A DNA stretch of 64,000 nt, taken from positions 124,001 through 188,000 of the forward strand of contig JASAMV010004882.1 of assembly GCA_030248065.1 (NCBI GenBank). Reading direction: 5' to 3'. The position numbers and the translations under genes were made by a program. The DNA is from Rhynchonema sp. JSB1_4 (taxonomy: Eukaryota; Nematoda; Chromadorea; Monhysterida; Xyalidae). Each line of letters begins with the position of its first letter. Position 1 is the first letter of the stretch. Positions 1 to 10,525 of this stretch are shown piece after piece. The notes under the pieces are model-generated. The model was not told the origin of the DNA. It saw only the letters and a program-made list of their open reading frames with translations, and made no database searches.

Positions 1-969
1 CAATACCAATGCCAATACCAGAACAGCTTTAATACCAATACCCAATTAGACCCAATACCAATGCCAAACACTGGTATTGGTACTGGGTATTGTGCCCACC
101 CATAGTGGGTACGTCTGTTCCCCCTCCGAAAAAAGGGGGTACCGCCTGTTCCCCCTCCGGACCAGGAACTACACCTGTGTTGGAGCTGGAGGTGGGAGGG
201 GGTTTGGGGGGTAGCCCCCCAGTACAGTAGGTATCCCCCTCGCCTGGTACAGTAGGTATCCCCCGATGTTTGGCATGGTACAGCTGGTATCCCCCCGATT
301 TTCACCCCGGTACAGTAGGTATCCCCCCGATTTTGCCCCAAAGGTGCCAATTTTTGACCAAAACGGCCAAAATTAGTGTAAAATCAGTGGTTCTTACCTC
401 AAATTACCCAAAATTCGCGCAAATACTACGTTTTCACACTAGTGGTGCAGCTACCCAGGCGGGGCGGCAGCCTACTGTACCACCAAAAATGTGGGGCGGC
501 AACCTACCTACTGTACCGGCCAAGCTAGGGGGGAACAAAATTTTTTAGGTCGAAATATAGATGAAAATGTACTCTAAAACGCTAATTTCGCGCGTAGCGC
601 GCGATTTTCCGCCTATTTGGGGTGAAAAATACCGATTTTTAACCAGTTTGAGCCAAAAATCGCAACTTACTGTGCCAGCCGCCGTACGGCGACCTACCTA
701 CTGCACCAGGATGGAGCGTCAACCTACCTACCTACTGTACCTTGGGGACCCCCACCCCCACCCCCTCCCTGCTGCACCATTGTTTCACACGTAATAACAT
801 ACCAAAACACATTAAAAGTTTTCACCCAAAAACCTAACCCCCCAAACCCCTCCCCTTGGTACATAACCCCCCAGGCCATCGGCTCTGGTACAGTAGGTAT
901 CCCCCCTCTCCGAGTGCGGTACAGTAGGTATCCCCCCATCCAGAGTACCTCCAACACTGAACTACACTG
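1..969. mobile_element. Three-level nest of hAT-like MITEs
   Basis: Bases 1-107 carry CCAATA-type hexamers. Bases ~108-174 and 960-969 are the two halves of the right end of one element, whose terminus reads ACCAGGAACTACACTG; its left end is outside the window. A second element (175-959) interrupts it, flanked by the perfect 8-bp duplication AACTACAC (167-174 and 960-967). A third (440-782), of the CAGTGGTGTAGC family, sits inside the second, flanked by TTTCACAC (432-439 and 783-790). Eight-bp duplications and CAGTG-like ends are the hAT signature. No transposase is encoded. Confidence 0.85.
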
Positions 970-1153
970 GTCAACAAAAATCGACCCCAAAATGGATATT
1001 TTTGACTCAAAATTGCTCAAAATCGGTATTTTTTCCCCAAATAGGCAAAATATCGCGCGCTACGCGCGGATCTAGTACATCTATGTACATTTTTCATTAA
1101 TTCATCTATTACGGCCGGGGGCTGTATTTAGGTTCTTACGGTATATATGGAAC

Positions 1154-1955
1154 CAGTATAGTGGCAGGCCCATGTGTGGGAGGTAAGTATGATGCGGGGT
1201 TGGGACCGGATGCGTGAGAGGTATGATTTTGGTCACCCAAAAAGGCGAAAAAACACCGTTTTTGTGATACAATTTTGGCCAAAAAATGAGGTAAAAATAG
1301 TACTTTTTCGAAATTTGCGCCGAAAATCGCCTAAAAACAGGTACTATGGGTAGCGCGCGATGTTTGGGAAAATAAGGTCGAAAAACACCGATTTTTGCCT
1401 CAAAAAGGTATAAAATTGCTTGTGAGAGGTATGATTTGGAGTTGTGAGAGGTAAGTACTCAACCCTATACTTGCGGGCCGGAAAAAAACCGTTTTTTTCG
1501 GAAAAAACCGAAAAAAAACCGTTTTTTTCCGAGGCCCGGAAAAATACGTTTTTATTTTTCCGGAAATTTTTCCAAGTGGCAACTTTTGGAAAAAAACGGT
1601 TTTTTTTCAAAAATTTCCGAAATATTTTCAAAGGGGACGAAAGGATGTTGTCAAAACCAATGTAAATCGGTGCTAAACGGTTCAAAATGAGCACTTTTTA
1701 ATCTCCAAGTGCATTTTTAGCCTGTTTCAGGCCATTTCCCGACAAAATTTTCTCCAAAATAGGCGTTTTTGGACCATGGGTATCCTTAAGTACTGGAAAA
1801 ATATTTGGAAAAAAACGGTTTTTTTCTGGAAAAAAACGGTTTTTTTCCAAAAATATATTTTGCGGAAAAATACAGAAGTATACTCAACCCCCCTCGGGTT
1901 TTGTGGTAGGTAAGTACTGAGAGGGGGGGGCAACCCCCCCCCAGCCACTACTATG
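1154..1955. mobile_element. hAT-like MITE, TAGTGGCAGGCC family
   Basis: The element starts CAGTATAGTGGCAGGCC and ends CAGCCACTACTATG, flanked by the perfect 8-bp duplication TATGGAAC (1146-1153 and 1956-1963). The interior is a patchwork of AAAAACGG/CCGTTTTT runs and a CG-rich palindrome near 1351. There is no coding capacity. Related copies are at 32717-33419, 43147-43770 and, reversed and interrupted, about 40.1-41.75 kb. The stretch 970-1153 holds another CG palindrome and the GGGGCTGTATTTAGG end of a different repeat (about 1126-1142). Confidence 0.85.
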
Positions 1956-1963
1956 TATGGAAC

Positions 1964-2428
1964 ATGGAAGCCATTTAATAAATTATTCCAACCTGTGACA
2001 CCCATGAATTGCTCCACTGGTCCCTCATCAGACATTATGCTTTGCTCGACGACGACGTGTGAATGCACACAGCACAGCCACAGCCCAATGGTGAAAAAGG
2101 GGAAATCGCCAAATCGCAGTTCGCCTTGCTGGATGGCACTTGTTTGCACTATTGATACCTGAGAAAGAATGTTTAAGCCTGAGCAAGGGCGTGCCGCGTG
2201 CCCAGGTCTTCAAATTCAAATTTCAAATTTTATCTGTAAGCTCACGCAAAGACCTTCATTCTCAGCATAGAAACAAGAAATAATGAATTTTATGATTGTT
2301 GTTTGGTTCACAAGGTATTGTTTTTGGACATCAGATCTGATCTTCCATAACATTCCATCACGATTACATTTTTTTATGCTCACTTGTGCAATGTGCTTTC
2401 ATTTCATTGTTGTGTTCTTGTTCTGGTC
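1964..2428. other. Intergenic, no gene recognised
   Basis: This is mixed-composition sequence between two transposon insertions. Open frames are short and show no family resemblance. The insertion at 2429 interrupts an older sequence that resumes at 3193. Confidence 0.5.
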
Positions 2429-3184
2429 CAGAGGTCGCAATCGGGCCGGGTTTGGCCGGCCCGGCCCGGCCCGAGCCCCCAAATCTCCGGCCCGGCCCGG
2501 CCCGACCCGTACCCCCAAATCTCCGGCCCGGCCCGGCCCGAACCCCCAAATCTCCGGCCCGGCCCGGCCCGAATTTTTGGCTCAGGTTTTAACCCAATTT
2601 TTGTCATAATTTTTGCGATTTTTGAATCAATTTTTTGTTGAAATTTCATTGTTTTCCATGAAAAAGTCGCCAGATAGACAATACCAATGGTGTGGCTGGG
2701 GGGTCCCCCCTAGGTTAAGTAGGCAGATGACGCGCCATCCTGGTACAGTAGGTAGGTCGCCGCCCCCCGGCTGGTACAGTAGGTTGCTATTTTTGGCTCA
2801 AAATGGTATAAAATCCATATTTTTCATTCCAAATAATCGAAAAATTTTGAGGGTTTTAGAGTACATTTTCATCTAAACTTGGACATAAAAAATTTTGTTC
2901 CCCCCTAGCTCGGCCGGTCGGTACAGTAGGTAGGTTGATTGCAGGCCTTTCTGGTGGTCAGTAGGTTGATTGCACGCCTGGGTAGCTGGACAATGCTGAT
3001 CACTTACGTGCCAAATCCGTCAGAAATTTTAGTATTTTGGACAAAAAAACCCCTACTTTTTCAGTAAAATAAGTCACTTCAGAAGCTTCGGGCCGGGGTG
3101 CCCGGCCCGGCCCTCCAAATCTCCGGCCCGGCCCGGCCCGGCCCGAGCCAAAAGCCCAAAATCGCGGCAAGATTGCGACCTCTG
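2429..3184. mobile_element. hAT-like MITE with GGCCCG hexamer arrays
   Basis: The terminal inverted repeat is CAGAGGTCGCAATC / GATTGCGACCTCTG, flanked by the perfect 8-bp duplication TTCTGGTC (2421-2428 and 3185-3192). CCCGGCC/GGCCCG repeats lie just inside each end (about 2447-2572 and 3094-3150). A reversed, damaged copy of the CAGTGGTGTAGC family is inserted at about 2685-2995. Partial relatives occur at about 27271-27480 and 41760-42385. No transposase. Confidence 0.88.
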
Positions 3185-3324
3185 TTCTGGTCGAATGAAA
3201 TAGATGCTACGTACGTTTTAAATTCTGAGACTTCTCTGGAGGCGAAATTGCATTTTGAGTTCAATGCACAAAAACAGTCAACATCGACTGCTTATCTTTC
3301 TAAGTGTGACTTAATTTACCCCAG

Positions 3325-3560
3325 TGAAAAAACAGAGCCCCCCCAAAAATACAGCCCCCCCCCTAAAAGGGGTCAGTGAAAAAATACAGCCCCCCCTTGT
3401 ATTTTAGGTTTTACGGTAGATAGATTTGCCTGCCCATAAGTGTTGACGATAGATAGATGAAATCAAAAAGTGTTGACGATAGATAGATGAATTGGGGGGA
3501 CCCCCCCACCCCCCCCCCCAAGTACTACCCTGGGGGCTGTATTTAGGTTTTTACGGTATG
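3325..3560. repeat. Fragments of the TACAGCCCCC repeat and a GATAGATAGATGA direct repeat
   Basis: The modules AATACAGCCCCCC and GGGGGCTGTATTTAGG...TTTTTACGGTA are inverted relative to each other. They recur at about 1126-1142, 8725-8830, 42388-42506 and 44350-44375. The ends with a flanking TA suggest a Tc1/mariner-type non-autonomous family. Between the two ends, a GTTGACGATAGATAGATGA unit is directly repeated at about 3443-3460 and 3472-3490. Confidence 0.6.
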
Positions 3561-3820
3561 CCGAAAATTTCTTTTTCAAACCTTTTTCCAAGAGACCGTG
3601 TTGCCGTTGTGGAGGAGAAATCTCAATATGAACTGGTTGATGAGACACTTTGGTTGGCGGCACTCATAACAGGCACGTTTAATTTTAGCTGTCCTTTAGA
3701 TCTGTATTTCGGATACCAACAAAGTAACTCGCATTCAGCGAGCTAAGTGCCACGCCGCTTTATGTGTTCAGTTCACGGGGGGCGGTTTGCTTGCATATCT
3801 GTGCTGAGTAAAGAAGCAGA

Positions 3821-3828
3821 TATAAAAG
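3821..3828 (+). promoter_or_regulatory. TATA box of the glycine-rich gene
   Basis: TATAAAAG lies 110 bp upstream of the first ATG of the downstream gene, at a spacing that would leave a short leader. The surrounding 70 bp contain no competing start codon in a long frame. Confidence 0.55.
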
Positions 3829-3937
3829 CAGCGAACTTTCTTAAATCTTCTTCATTCTTCGAACTTAATCTCGACGTTCATCGCGACTTCCAACAGCTTT
3901 ATCTCTTCGCCAACCAACGCAAATCCATCCAGCCATC

Positions 3938-5392
3938 ATGTCTGCCCAGATGCCCGCAATTCCGAAGCCATCAATGTTGGTGCTGCTGATGCTGCCCCTG
4001 CTCGCATCGTTGATCCGAAGTTGGTTCAGACTCAGAGCTTTTAAGTCTTTTATTTCTCGCATTTGCTGATGCAGTATTGGGCAAGAAGCTAATAATAACA
4101 ATATGATACATCCATCTTTGATCAGCCTCAGAGGCTTCCTCCGATGAGCACTCGTGCACTGCAGTTGGCGTGTACGTGCTGATCGCGATAATGCTCGGTC
4201 TTGAGGTTATCATCTTTTGTAGGAGTAGCACACGCATCTAACAACGCATTTCTTCAAATGCTTGCAGGCAGTGACACTGGTGTGCGTACCAGTGATCTAC
4301 ATACTGTGGAAAAACAAACGGGATGAACGTCGACGTGCCCAAAGGCGTCGTGAGCGTCTGGCGCGTGGCGAATCTGATTACGATGACGTTGGTGTTTCAT
4401 TCGTGCTTTGGCGATGTTAACTTCAAACCTAAATTAACAATAATACTTCAGCGATCCAAAACAAGGAGCCGATTTCGAAGGGCGTTCAGTTTCCGGGGCA
4501 AGGCCGGCGACCGCGACCGCGACCGTGGCCGCGATGGAGACGGCGGTGCAGGCGGAGGCCCCGGCGGCAGTCGTGTTGGAACGGCAATTCCGCCTGATGA
4601 AGGTAATTTATATGTTCAGCTTCGCACCTATTGAGGCGTCATGCCGTAGGTTTTTATTTGAAGCGCATGTTTCAGAGGGCAAATCGCAGCAAAAGCCGCA
4701 AAGTCGTATCACCAGTTGGTTCAGACGTGGCGGAGGAACACAACGTATGACAGATTCACAAATGGGTTAGCCACATTCACTTGTGCCTGAGCCTGAGTTA
4801 GTTTCGAATAACACATTCTCTTATGCTGAATATTTGCACTTCAGCGGCTGCTGGGGCGGGTGGAGGACCAGCAGGGGCGGGTGGTGCTGACGCCGGCATG
4901 GCACAGAAAGGTGGTGCTGCATTCTCGGCGTATGTACCTGGTGTACCCGGTGCTGGAGAAGAAGCTGGCGGACCCGGAGGGGGTGGCGGTGGAACCGAAG
5001 GTGGTGCCGGTGGAACCGGAGGTGGTACCGGAGGTGGTGGCGGTGGAACCGGAGGTGGTGCTGGAGGGGCCGGTGGAGGAGGTTCGTTAAATTGCAAAAT
5101 GGCGTTAAAAACTCCAGTTTTTTTAACAACACAGTTTTCAGGAGCAGGAGGAGGAGAAGGAGAAGAGGTCGGCTACGTTGGTGCAGGTGGAGGAGGAGGG
5201 GGCGGTGGCGGAAGAAGCGGTATGGGAGGAGGCAGTGGCGGAAGAAGCGGAATCGGCGGTGGCGGCGGAAAAAGCGGCAGGGGTGGTGGAGCATCAGCCG
5301 CAGGCACCGGCAGCACCGGCGTTCCCGGGGGACCAGCTCAAAAAGGCGGTGCCGTACACTCGCACTGGATACCCCAGCGTGGCTCATTGTGA
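3938..5392 (+). CDS. Glycine-rich membrane or secreted protein
   Basis: Hand-built exons are 3938-4019, 4165-4205, 4268-4387, 4452-4602, 4676-4765, 4845-5081 and 5142-5392; all phases agree and give 323 residues. The N-terminus has a leucine-rich segment (about residues 12-26) and a second hydrophobic stretch formed across exons 2 and 3 (GVYVLIAIMLGLE then AVTLVCVPVIYILW). A strongly basic tract follows (KNKRDERRRAQRRRERLARG), then an RD-repeat and about 190 residues rich in glycine (GGAGG, GGTGG, GGRSG), ending WIPQRGSL. I do not recognise a named family. The composition resembles nematode glycine-rich cuticle or silk-like proteins, so a structural extracellular role is an inference. The start was chosen for the upstream TATA box and phase agreement. 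Four introns begin GTTNG, an unusual donor shared with other genes here. Confidence 0.75.
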
Positions 5393-5987
5393 ATCCTACA
5401 ACAAAGTAACGCAAACGTTCATTGCTCAATTTTTTGCATTTATGGTGTAAAATACGGTCCCACGATTTCGCAACCAAATGAAAACCGCAGCTAATGTCTG
5501 CAAAAATTGAGCTTGACCGACGACAAATATTTCACAAAACATCCAACGGCAACATTTCAAACACATTTATTTGATTGCTCTGGTTCAATATATTCAATCG
5601 ATCTGTTGTAAACATCCAAGGCGTGTGATTATGGGCACCACCGATCATGTAAATGGCCAGCTGTTGAGTAGTTGTAACACAGCAAGCATCTAACCGTCAA
5701 GAATATACACTCACCTGCTGGACATGACAAAATGCAGAAAAAGGCTGCAAAATTCTTTGCCAGGGCTGTTGTGAAAAAATACTGATTATGCCTCCGATAA
5801 ACAGCTGATGGAGTTCTGTTGCCTGTAAGATCTGGTTCAACCGTGTGCAGTCCGTTTTGACCAAATTTGTGTGCACGTGGGTGCAGGGAACAGAGGTAAA
5901 CCATAAAAGTGGTCTCAAAAACAACATTATTGGTCTACCGTGCTTGATGGACATCATGTCCGTTGTTCGTTGGCAGCTCAATTAGAT
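5393..5987. other. Intergenic, no gene recognised
   Basis: This is the region downstream of the glycine-rich gene. A minus-strand open frame (5629-5904) has no recognisable domain, and no convincing splice structure is seen. Confidence 0.5.
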
Positions 5988-6254
5988 TGGCTCAAATTCT
6001 CGAAATGCGCAACCGTATATTCGATGTATCTTATGCTCTCTGCCTCAGTGCGTAAATTCCCTTTTTTAGTCCCAAAACATGCGTAAAAACGCTGCTCTTT
6101 GCGTAACGCGAACACCAGCGTTTTTTAACGCACACGTGTTTTGGGGACTAAAAAGGAATTTACGCACCGAGGTGGAGAGCATAAGATATATCAAATACGC
6201 GGTTGCGCAACCACGCTCTGTCTGTGGCGGTTGCGCTTTCGAGAAATTGGGCCA
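5988..6254. repeat. Foldback MITE
   Basis: The left arm (TGCGCAACCG..., GTGCGTAAATTCCC, GTCCCAAAACA) and the right arm (TGTTTTGGGGAC, GGAATTTACGCAC, CGGTTGCGC) are near-perfect reverse complements around a short centre. Arms are about 120 bp. The core GTGCGTAAATTCCCTT also occurs in the MITEs at 25366-25730 and 47013-47378. Confidence 0.8.
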
Positions 6255-6368
6255 TTGACAGGTAGCTATACAACTTGAATGTTCTGGACGAAGGACATGC
6301 TAATTGGAAGATTAATGTTTCCTAGCCTGTTGTTTAGGCTTTTGGGTAAGAGTGCCAAAAACAAAACT

Positions 6369-7966
6369 TTAAAGGGGGCAACTCATTTCTAAAAGTGCCC
6401 TGTTTATGGTTTCAGCGTGTAGCTGAGACCCGCGCCATCACAAAGCCACCAAGATTAAGCCGATCGGTTCGGAATCGGCCGAGATCGAAGCGATTGAATC
6501 GGGTCGACTAGGAACAAAAATAATTTTGGACCAGCTGCATTTTTATTGCAAATCAGGGGAACCTCGTACTCTGGCCATGAAACATTCAGAAAAACAGTCC
6601 TTTGTGTACTTGAGGTCAGCCAGCTGACAGCCACGTCACGCAGTGATCAAATGCACCAAGAAATCTTTCCTTTGTTTTCATATGAAAACGACTATTTTTC
6701 TGAATGTTTCATGGCCAGAGTACGAGGTTCCCCTGATTTGCAATAAAAATGCAGCTTTTCCAAAATTATTTTTGTTCCTGGTTGGACCGATTCAATCGCT
6801 TCAATCGGTAACTAGACACTTGTTGACTGTAAACAACTGTACAAAACACGGGGGTGCGTTTTGTACGCTTGTTGACTGTGTGATAAAAATAAATTAAGCA
6901 CAGTTAATGCATGTGTCAACAAGTGTACATTACAGCACGACTGTATTGTACGCTTGTTGACTGTATGACATCTATGACAACAATGTTTTGTGCAATCAAC
7001 AAGTGTAGAAAACAGCACGACTGTATTGTACACTTGTTGACTGCATGACAAAAACGATATTTATGACAAATAGCATTTTGTGCAGAGTGCAGTCATGTTT
7101 TGCGCACTTGCTGAGACTTTCGTGTCGTGTGCAGCTGTTTTTGACAAAGTTTGGGCTCTAAAAACTGGGCTTTCATCACGGCTTTCCTTCTGTTTCCAGG
7201 GTAACCGTACCGTTTTCAGCGTGTTATGCAATCAAAGAGGCACAGGTTGCTAGGCACGCGGAAGAATGCATAGCGCTAAAGAGATTTGTCACTGTTTATT
7301 ATAGTGTTTCCTTTTTATGCAAGTCAAAGGAAACAAGCTACCCCACGTTATAACTCAACTCCAGTTTGGGGTCGAGATTTCAGAAACCAATGAAAGAGAT
7401 AAAATTCCCTTTTTTATCGCACCCCACCCACCACCCAACACTAAATTCTCTTACACCTGCAGCCACACCACACACCACACAACGAACACTTCTAAAAAAA
7501 CAAAACAAAACCCCTGACCACGCCTATACTTTGGAACTGTTTTTGTTCGTGTGAAGTACTGAGCTCTTCGTTCGTGTAGTTTGGCTGTTATGATTCACCC
7601 AATTGCTGAATGCTGCGTTATTTGTCATAAATGTCATTTTTGTCACACAGAGTCAACAAGTGCGTACAATACGGTCGTGCTGTTTTGTACACTTGTTGAT
7701 TGCACAAAACATTATTGTCATAAATGTCATACAGTCAACAAGCGTACAAAACAGTCGTGCTGTTATGTACACTTGTTTACGCGTGTGACATTTATGACAA
7801 ATATGACATACATTCAACATTCATTCAACAAGTGTCCATACACGCTTCAATCTCGGTCGATTTTCATCCGAATAATTTAATATTGATGTCATTCTGATCG
7901 CACATATCCCAGCTACAAGCTGAAATCATCAAAAGAGCACTTTTAGCAATGAGTCCGCCCCTTTAA
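6369..7966. mobile_element. TTAA-flanked TIR element (piggyBac-like, non-autonomous)
   Basis: TTAA (6369-6372) precedes AGGGGGCAACTCATTTCTAA, and the reverse complement of that end (TTGCTAAAAG..., CCGCCCCT) precedes TTAA (7963-7966). The imperfect terminal inverted repeat is about 55-60 bp. The interior holds a nested foldback (6483-6808) and two clusters of a sub-repeat with CAACAAGTGTAC or its complement (about 6815-7080 and 7645-7840). No transposase frame. The TTAA duplication points to piggyBac-type mobilisation. Confidence 0.75.
6483..6808. repeat. Nested foldback with ~115-bp arms
   Basis: The left arm starts GATCGAAGCGATTGAATCGG and includes AACAAAAATAATTTTGGA, TGCATTTTTATTGCAAATCA and GGGGAACCTCGTACTCTGG. 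The right arm repeats these as reverse complement up to CCGATTCAATCGCTTCAATC. It lies inside the TTAA-flanked element. Confidence 0.8.
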
Positions 7967-8724
7967 GAGCTAGTAAATTTGGTTAAAAAAACCATGGTCA
8001 GAAAGCTTCTGCTAGAGCGTAGAATGTGAATGTTTTTTTTTAATTTTTCAAAACGGTTCCTGCTAGTCCAAATTATGACGTTTTCAATTTTTTTGTCCCG
8101 ATGCAAAATGGGTGTGCAGGTGGAAAGTACAAAAATGGTCATATCTCAGGAAATAAGCTGAGTTAGCAGCCAAAAGCCAAAATTGTTATTTTGCCTCAAA
8201 AACGGTCGAACTTCTCAGTCGTGAAAAACTTCGTGTGATGGTGAGAATCTTCTATAAATATATAAACACGAGCACACCGTTTATCCTGACTGATTCAGTG
8301 ACGCGCAAGGTTTTCAAATTTACTCCCCAGCCAGTTGAAAAACCGGCGTTTTCGTTATTCGTATATATTCGCTATGTTTCATTATTAAAATTAATTATTC
8401 TATTAACGCAGCGTTGAAACGCATAGTTGCTGATAACGCGCATGATTCTTGTCTTTCTAGCCTCTGCAATCAACAAGTGTCCTATCCATATGCCACTGCA
8501 TGCTGCATTGTTTTCAAAAGGAAAAAAACCTAGGTAACTAGACACTTGTTGACTGTAAACAACTGTACAAAACACGGTGGGGCGTTTTGTTATACGCTTG
8601 TTGACTGTGTGACAAAAATAAATTAAGCACAGTTAATGCATACGTCAACAAGATTACAGCACGACCGTATTGTATAAAGATGGCGGAGGATCAGAATTTC
8701 TCTCGCTATTTGTATGGAAACATT
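7967..8724. other. Intergenic with a second CAACAAGTGT repeat cluster
   Basis: Bases about 8462-8680 repeat blocks also seen at 6815-6930 (ACTAGACACTTGTTGACTG, AAATTAAGCACAGTTAATGC), a partial copy of the subterminal repeats of the TTAA-flanked element. Bases 7967-8460 contain nothing I can name. Confidence 0.5.
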
Positions 8725-8830
8725 TACCGTAAAAACCTAAATACAGCCCCCCCCGGAATAGAGCCCCACCGTAATACAGCCCCCCCCAAAAAGGGGTCAG
8801 TGAATTAATAGAGGCCCCTCTTTCAGAAAT
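8725..8830. repeat. TACAGCCCC repeat fragment
   Basis: ACCGTAAAAACCTAAATACA followed by GCCCCCCCC and GGGGTCAGTGAATTAATAGA matches the blocks at 42388-42485 and, more loosely, 3325-3420. It is one end of a TA-flanked MITE family. Confidence 0.6.
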
Positions 8831-9609
8831 TGGGCAACTTGTTTGACTTATTATTTGTACCTGCGCCGTTGGTAACAGTACAGTGGTGTACAGTGTGGTG
8901 GCAGGCCAATCGACCCAAGATACCCTAGGGGGGGAAGGTTTCGGACTTACTCGAGATACCCCCCAGAGGCTACCCAAGAGACCCCTATGGTCCGTCAAAA
9001 GGCGAAAAAAGGCCGTTTTTTGCATGCAATTTTACTGCAAAATTGGCCTAAAAATGGGTACTTTTTGACATTTTTGCCGAAAATTGGCCTAAAATGACTA
9101 TTTTTGGGTGTTTGCGCGCGGAGCGCGCGATTTTTAGGGGTTCCGAGGTCGAAAAACACCTATTTTTGCCTTTGAAAAGCATAAATCTGCTTACTCGAGA
9201 TACCCTTTGGGGTCGGCTCGAGATAGATACCCTTCCCCCCCCCATCCCCCCCCTAAGGGTTGACTCGAGATAGATACCCCTTAGGGGGGGGAATCCCCCC
9301 CCATCCCCCCCCAGCCACTACAGTGGTGGTGTAGCTATCCAGGCGGGGCGTCAACCTACTGTACCACCAAAAATGTGGGGCGGCAACCTACCTACTGTAC
9401 CGGCCGAGCTAGGAGGGGGAAGAAAATTTTTTAGGTCTAAATATTGATGAAAATGCACTCTAAAACGCTAATTTCGCGCGTAGCGCGCGATTTTTCGCCC
9501 ATTTGGATTGAAAAATGCCGATTTTACACCATTTTGACCCAAAAATCGCAAGTTACTGTACCAGCCCCCGGGCGGCGACCTACGTACTGTACCAGGATGG
9601 AGCGTCAAC

Positions 9610-10162
9610 AAGAGGAGTTAAAAATCTTTGGAAAATCATCCACGCCTATAAAAGGCAGAAAACGGCGTTTTGAGGCCAGCCGCTTCAGATTACGTTTAAG
9701 CCCAAGCCCAAGAAAGAAGCCTAGGCGTAGGCCTAAGCCTAAGCCTAAGCCTAGGCCTAAGCCAAAGCCCAAGCCTAAGGCTAAGCTCAAGAAAACAAAC
9801 AAAAAATGATGGCTATGTGTTGACATCTCAACCCCGATTTCACTGTTATAAACACTATTTCTCATCATTTTGTGCATGTATAAATTAGTTTTAACCAAAA
9901 AAGCCAAAAAAAACAAAAAAATTCACCGGCGCCGGCGGGACTCGAACCAGCGGTCCCACAGGCACGAGTCCAACGCCTTCGCCGCTGAGCTAGCGAACCG
10001 ACACACACTGCCGTCTAGCCGCTGCTACTTATATCTAGCGCTGCTGCTGTCTAATACACACACGTGTATTAATTAATGCACACACAGCCAGCTGCGTGTA
10101 ACGGTTAAACCTGATGATCAAGGGCACCTGGATGATTTTCCAAAGATTTTTATCTCCTAATA
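9610..10162. mobile_element. TIR element with TTAGGC array and tRNA-like module
   Basis: The inverted ends are AGGAGTTAAAAATCTTTGG and CCAAAGATTTTTATCTCCT, with GCGTCAAC on both sides (9602-9609 and 10163-10170). A degenerate (AAGCCT)n array, the complement of the nematode telomere hexamer, lies at about 9700-9785. A tRNA-like sequence is on the minus strand at about 9930-10003. A second, closely similar copy is at 28042-28601. Confidence 0.85.
9930..10003 (-). other. tRNA-derived (SINE-like) sequence
   Basis: On the minus strand, an A-box-like TAGCTCAGCGGC is followed at tRNA spacing by a perfect B-box GGTTCGAGTCC. The T stem has one mismatch and the acceptor stem pairs poorly, so this is a tRNA-derived pol III promoter module rather than a functional tRNA. 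It lies inside a TIR element and is repeated at about 28370-28443. Confidence 0.6.
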
Positions 10163-10525
10163 GCGTCAACCTACATACCTACTGTGCCTGGGGGTGACCC
10201 CCACCCCCCTCCTACACCATTGGTTGGTAACAGTGTGGTGGCAGGCTAATCGACCCAAGATACCCTAGGGGGGAAGGTTTCGGACTTACTCGAGATACCC
10301 CCAGAGGCTACCCAAGATACCCCTATGGTCCGTCAAAAGGTGAAAAAAGGCCTTTTTTGCATGCAATTTTACTGCAAAATTGGCCTAAAAATGGGTATTT
10401 TTTGACATTTTTGCCGAAAATGGCCTAAAATGACCATTTTTGGGTGTATGCGCGCGGAGCGCGCGATTTTTGGGGGTCCCGAGGTCGAAAAACACCTGTT
10501 TTTGCCTTTGAAAACCATAAATCTA

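Larger units (their letters stand above)
8876..10222. mobile_element. hAT-like MITE (CAGTGGTGTAGC family) interrupted by two other MITEs
   Basis: The host begins around CAGTGGTGTA (8881) and ends CTACACCATTG at 10222. GTTGGTAA occurs at 8868-8875 and again at 10223-10230. Inside it, an element at 8891-9325 (CAGTGTGGTGGCAGGCC to CAGCCACTACAGTG) is bounded by GTGGTGTA (8883-8890 and 9326-9333). Another at 9610-10162 is bounded by GCGTCAAC. The host interior carries the CG palindrome CGCGCGTAGCGCGCGA. Confidence 0.85.

Noticed and set aside
2283..2609. Pro-Ala-Arg-rich frames on both strands
   Set aside because: They are translations of the GGCCCG hexamer array in a hAT-like element.
9700..9790. 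True telomere end at TTAGGC-type repeats
   Set aside because: The array is short and degenerate, lies inside a TIR element with an 8-bp duplication, and genes continue on both sides.
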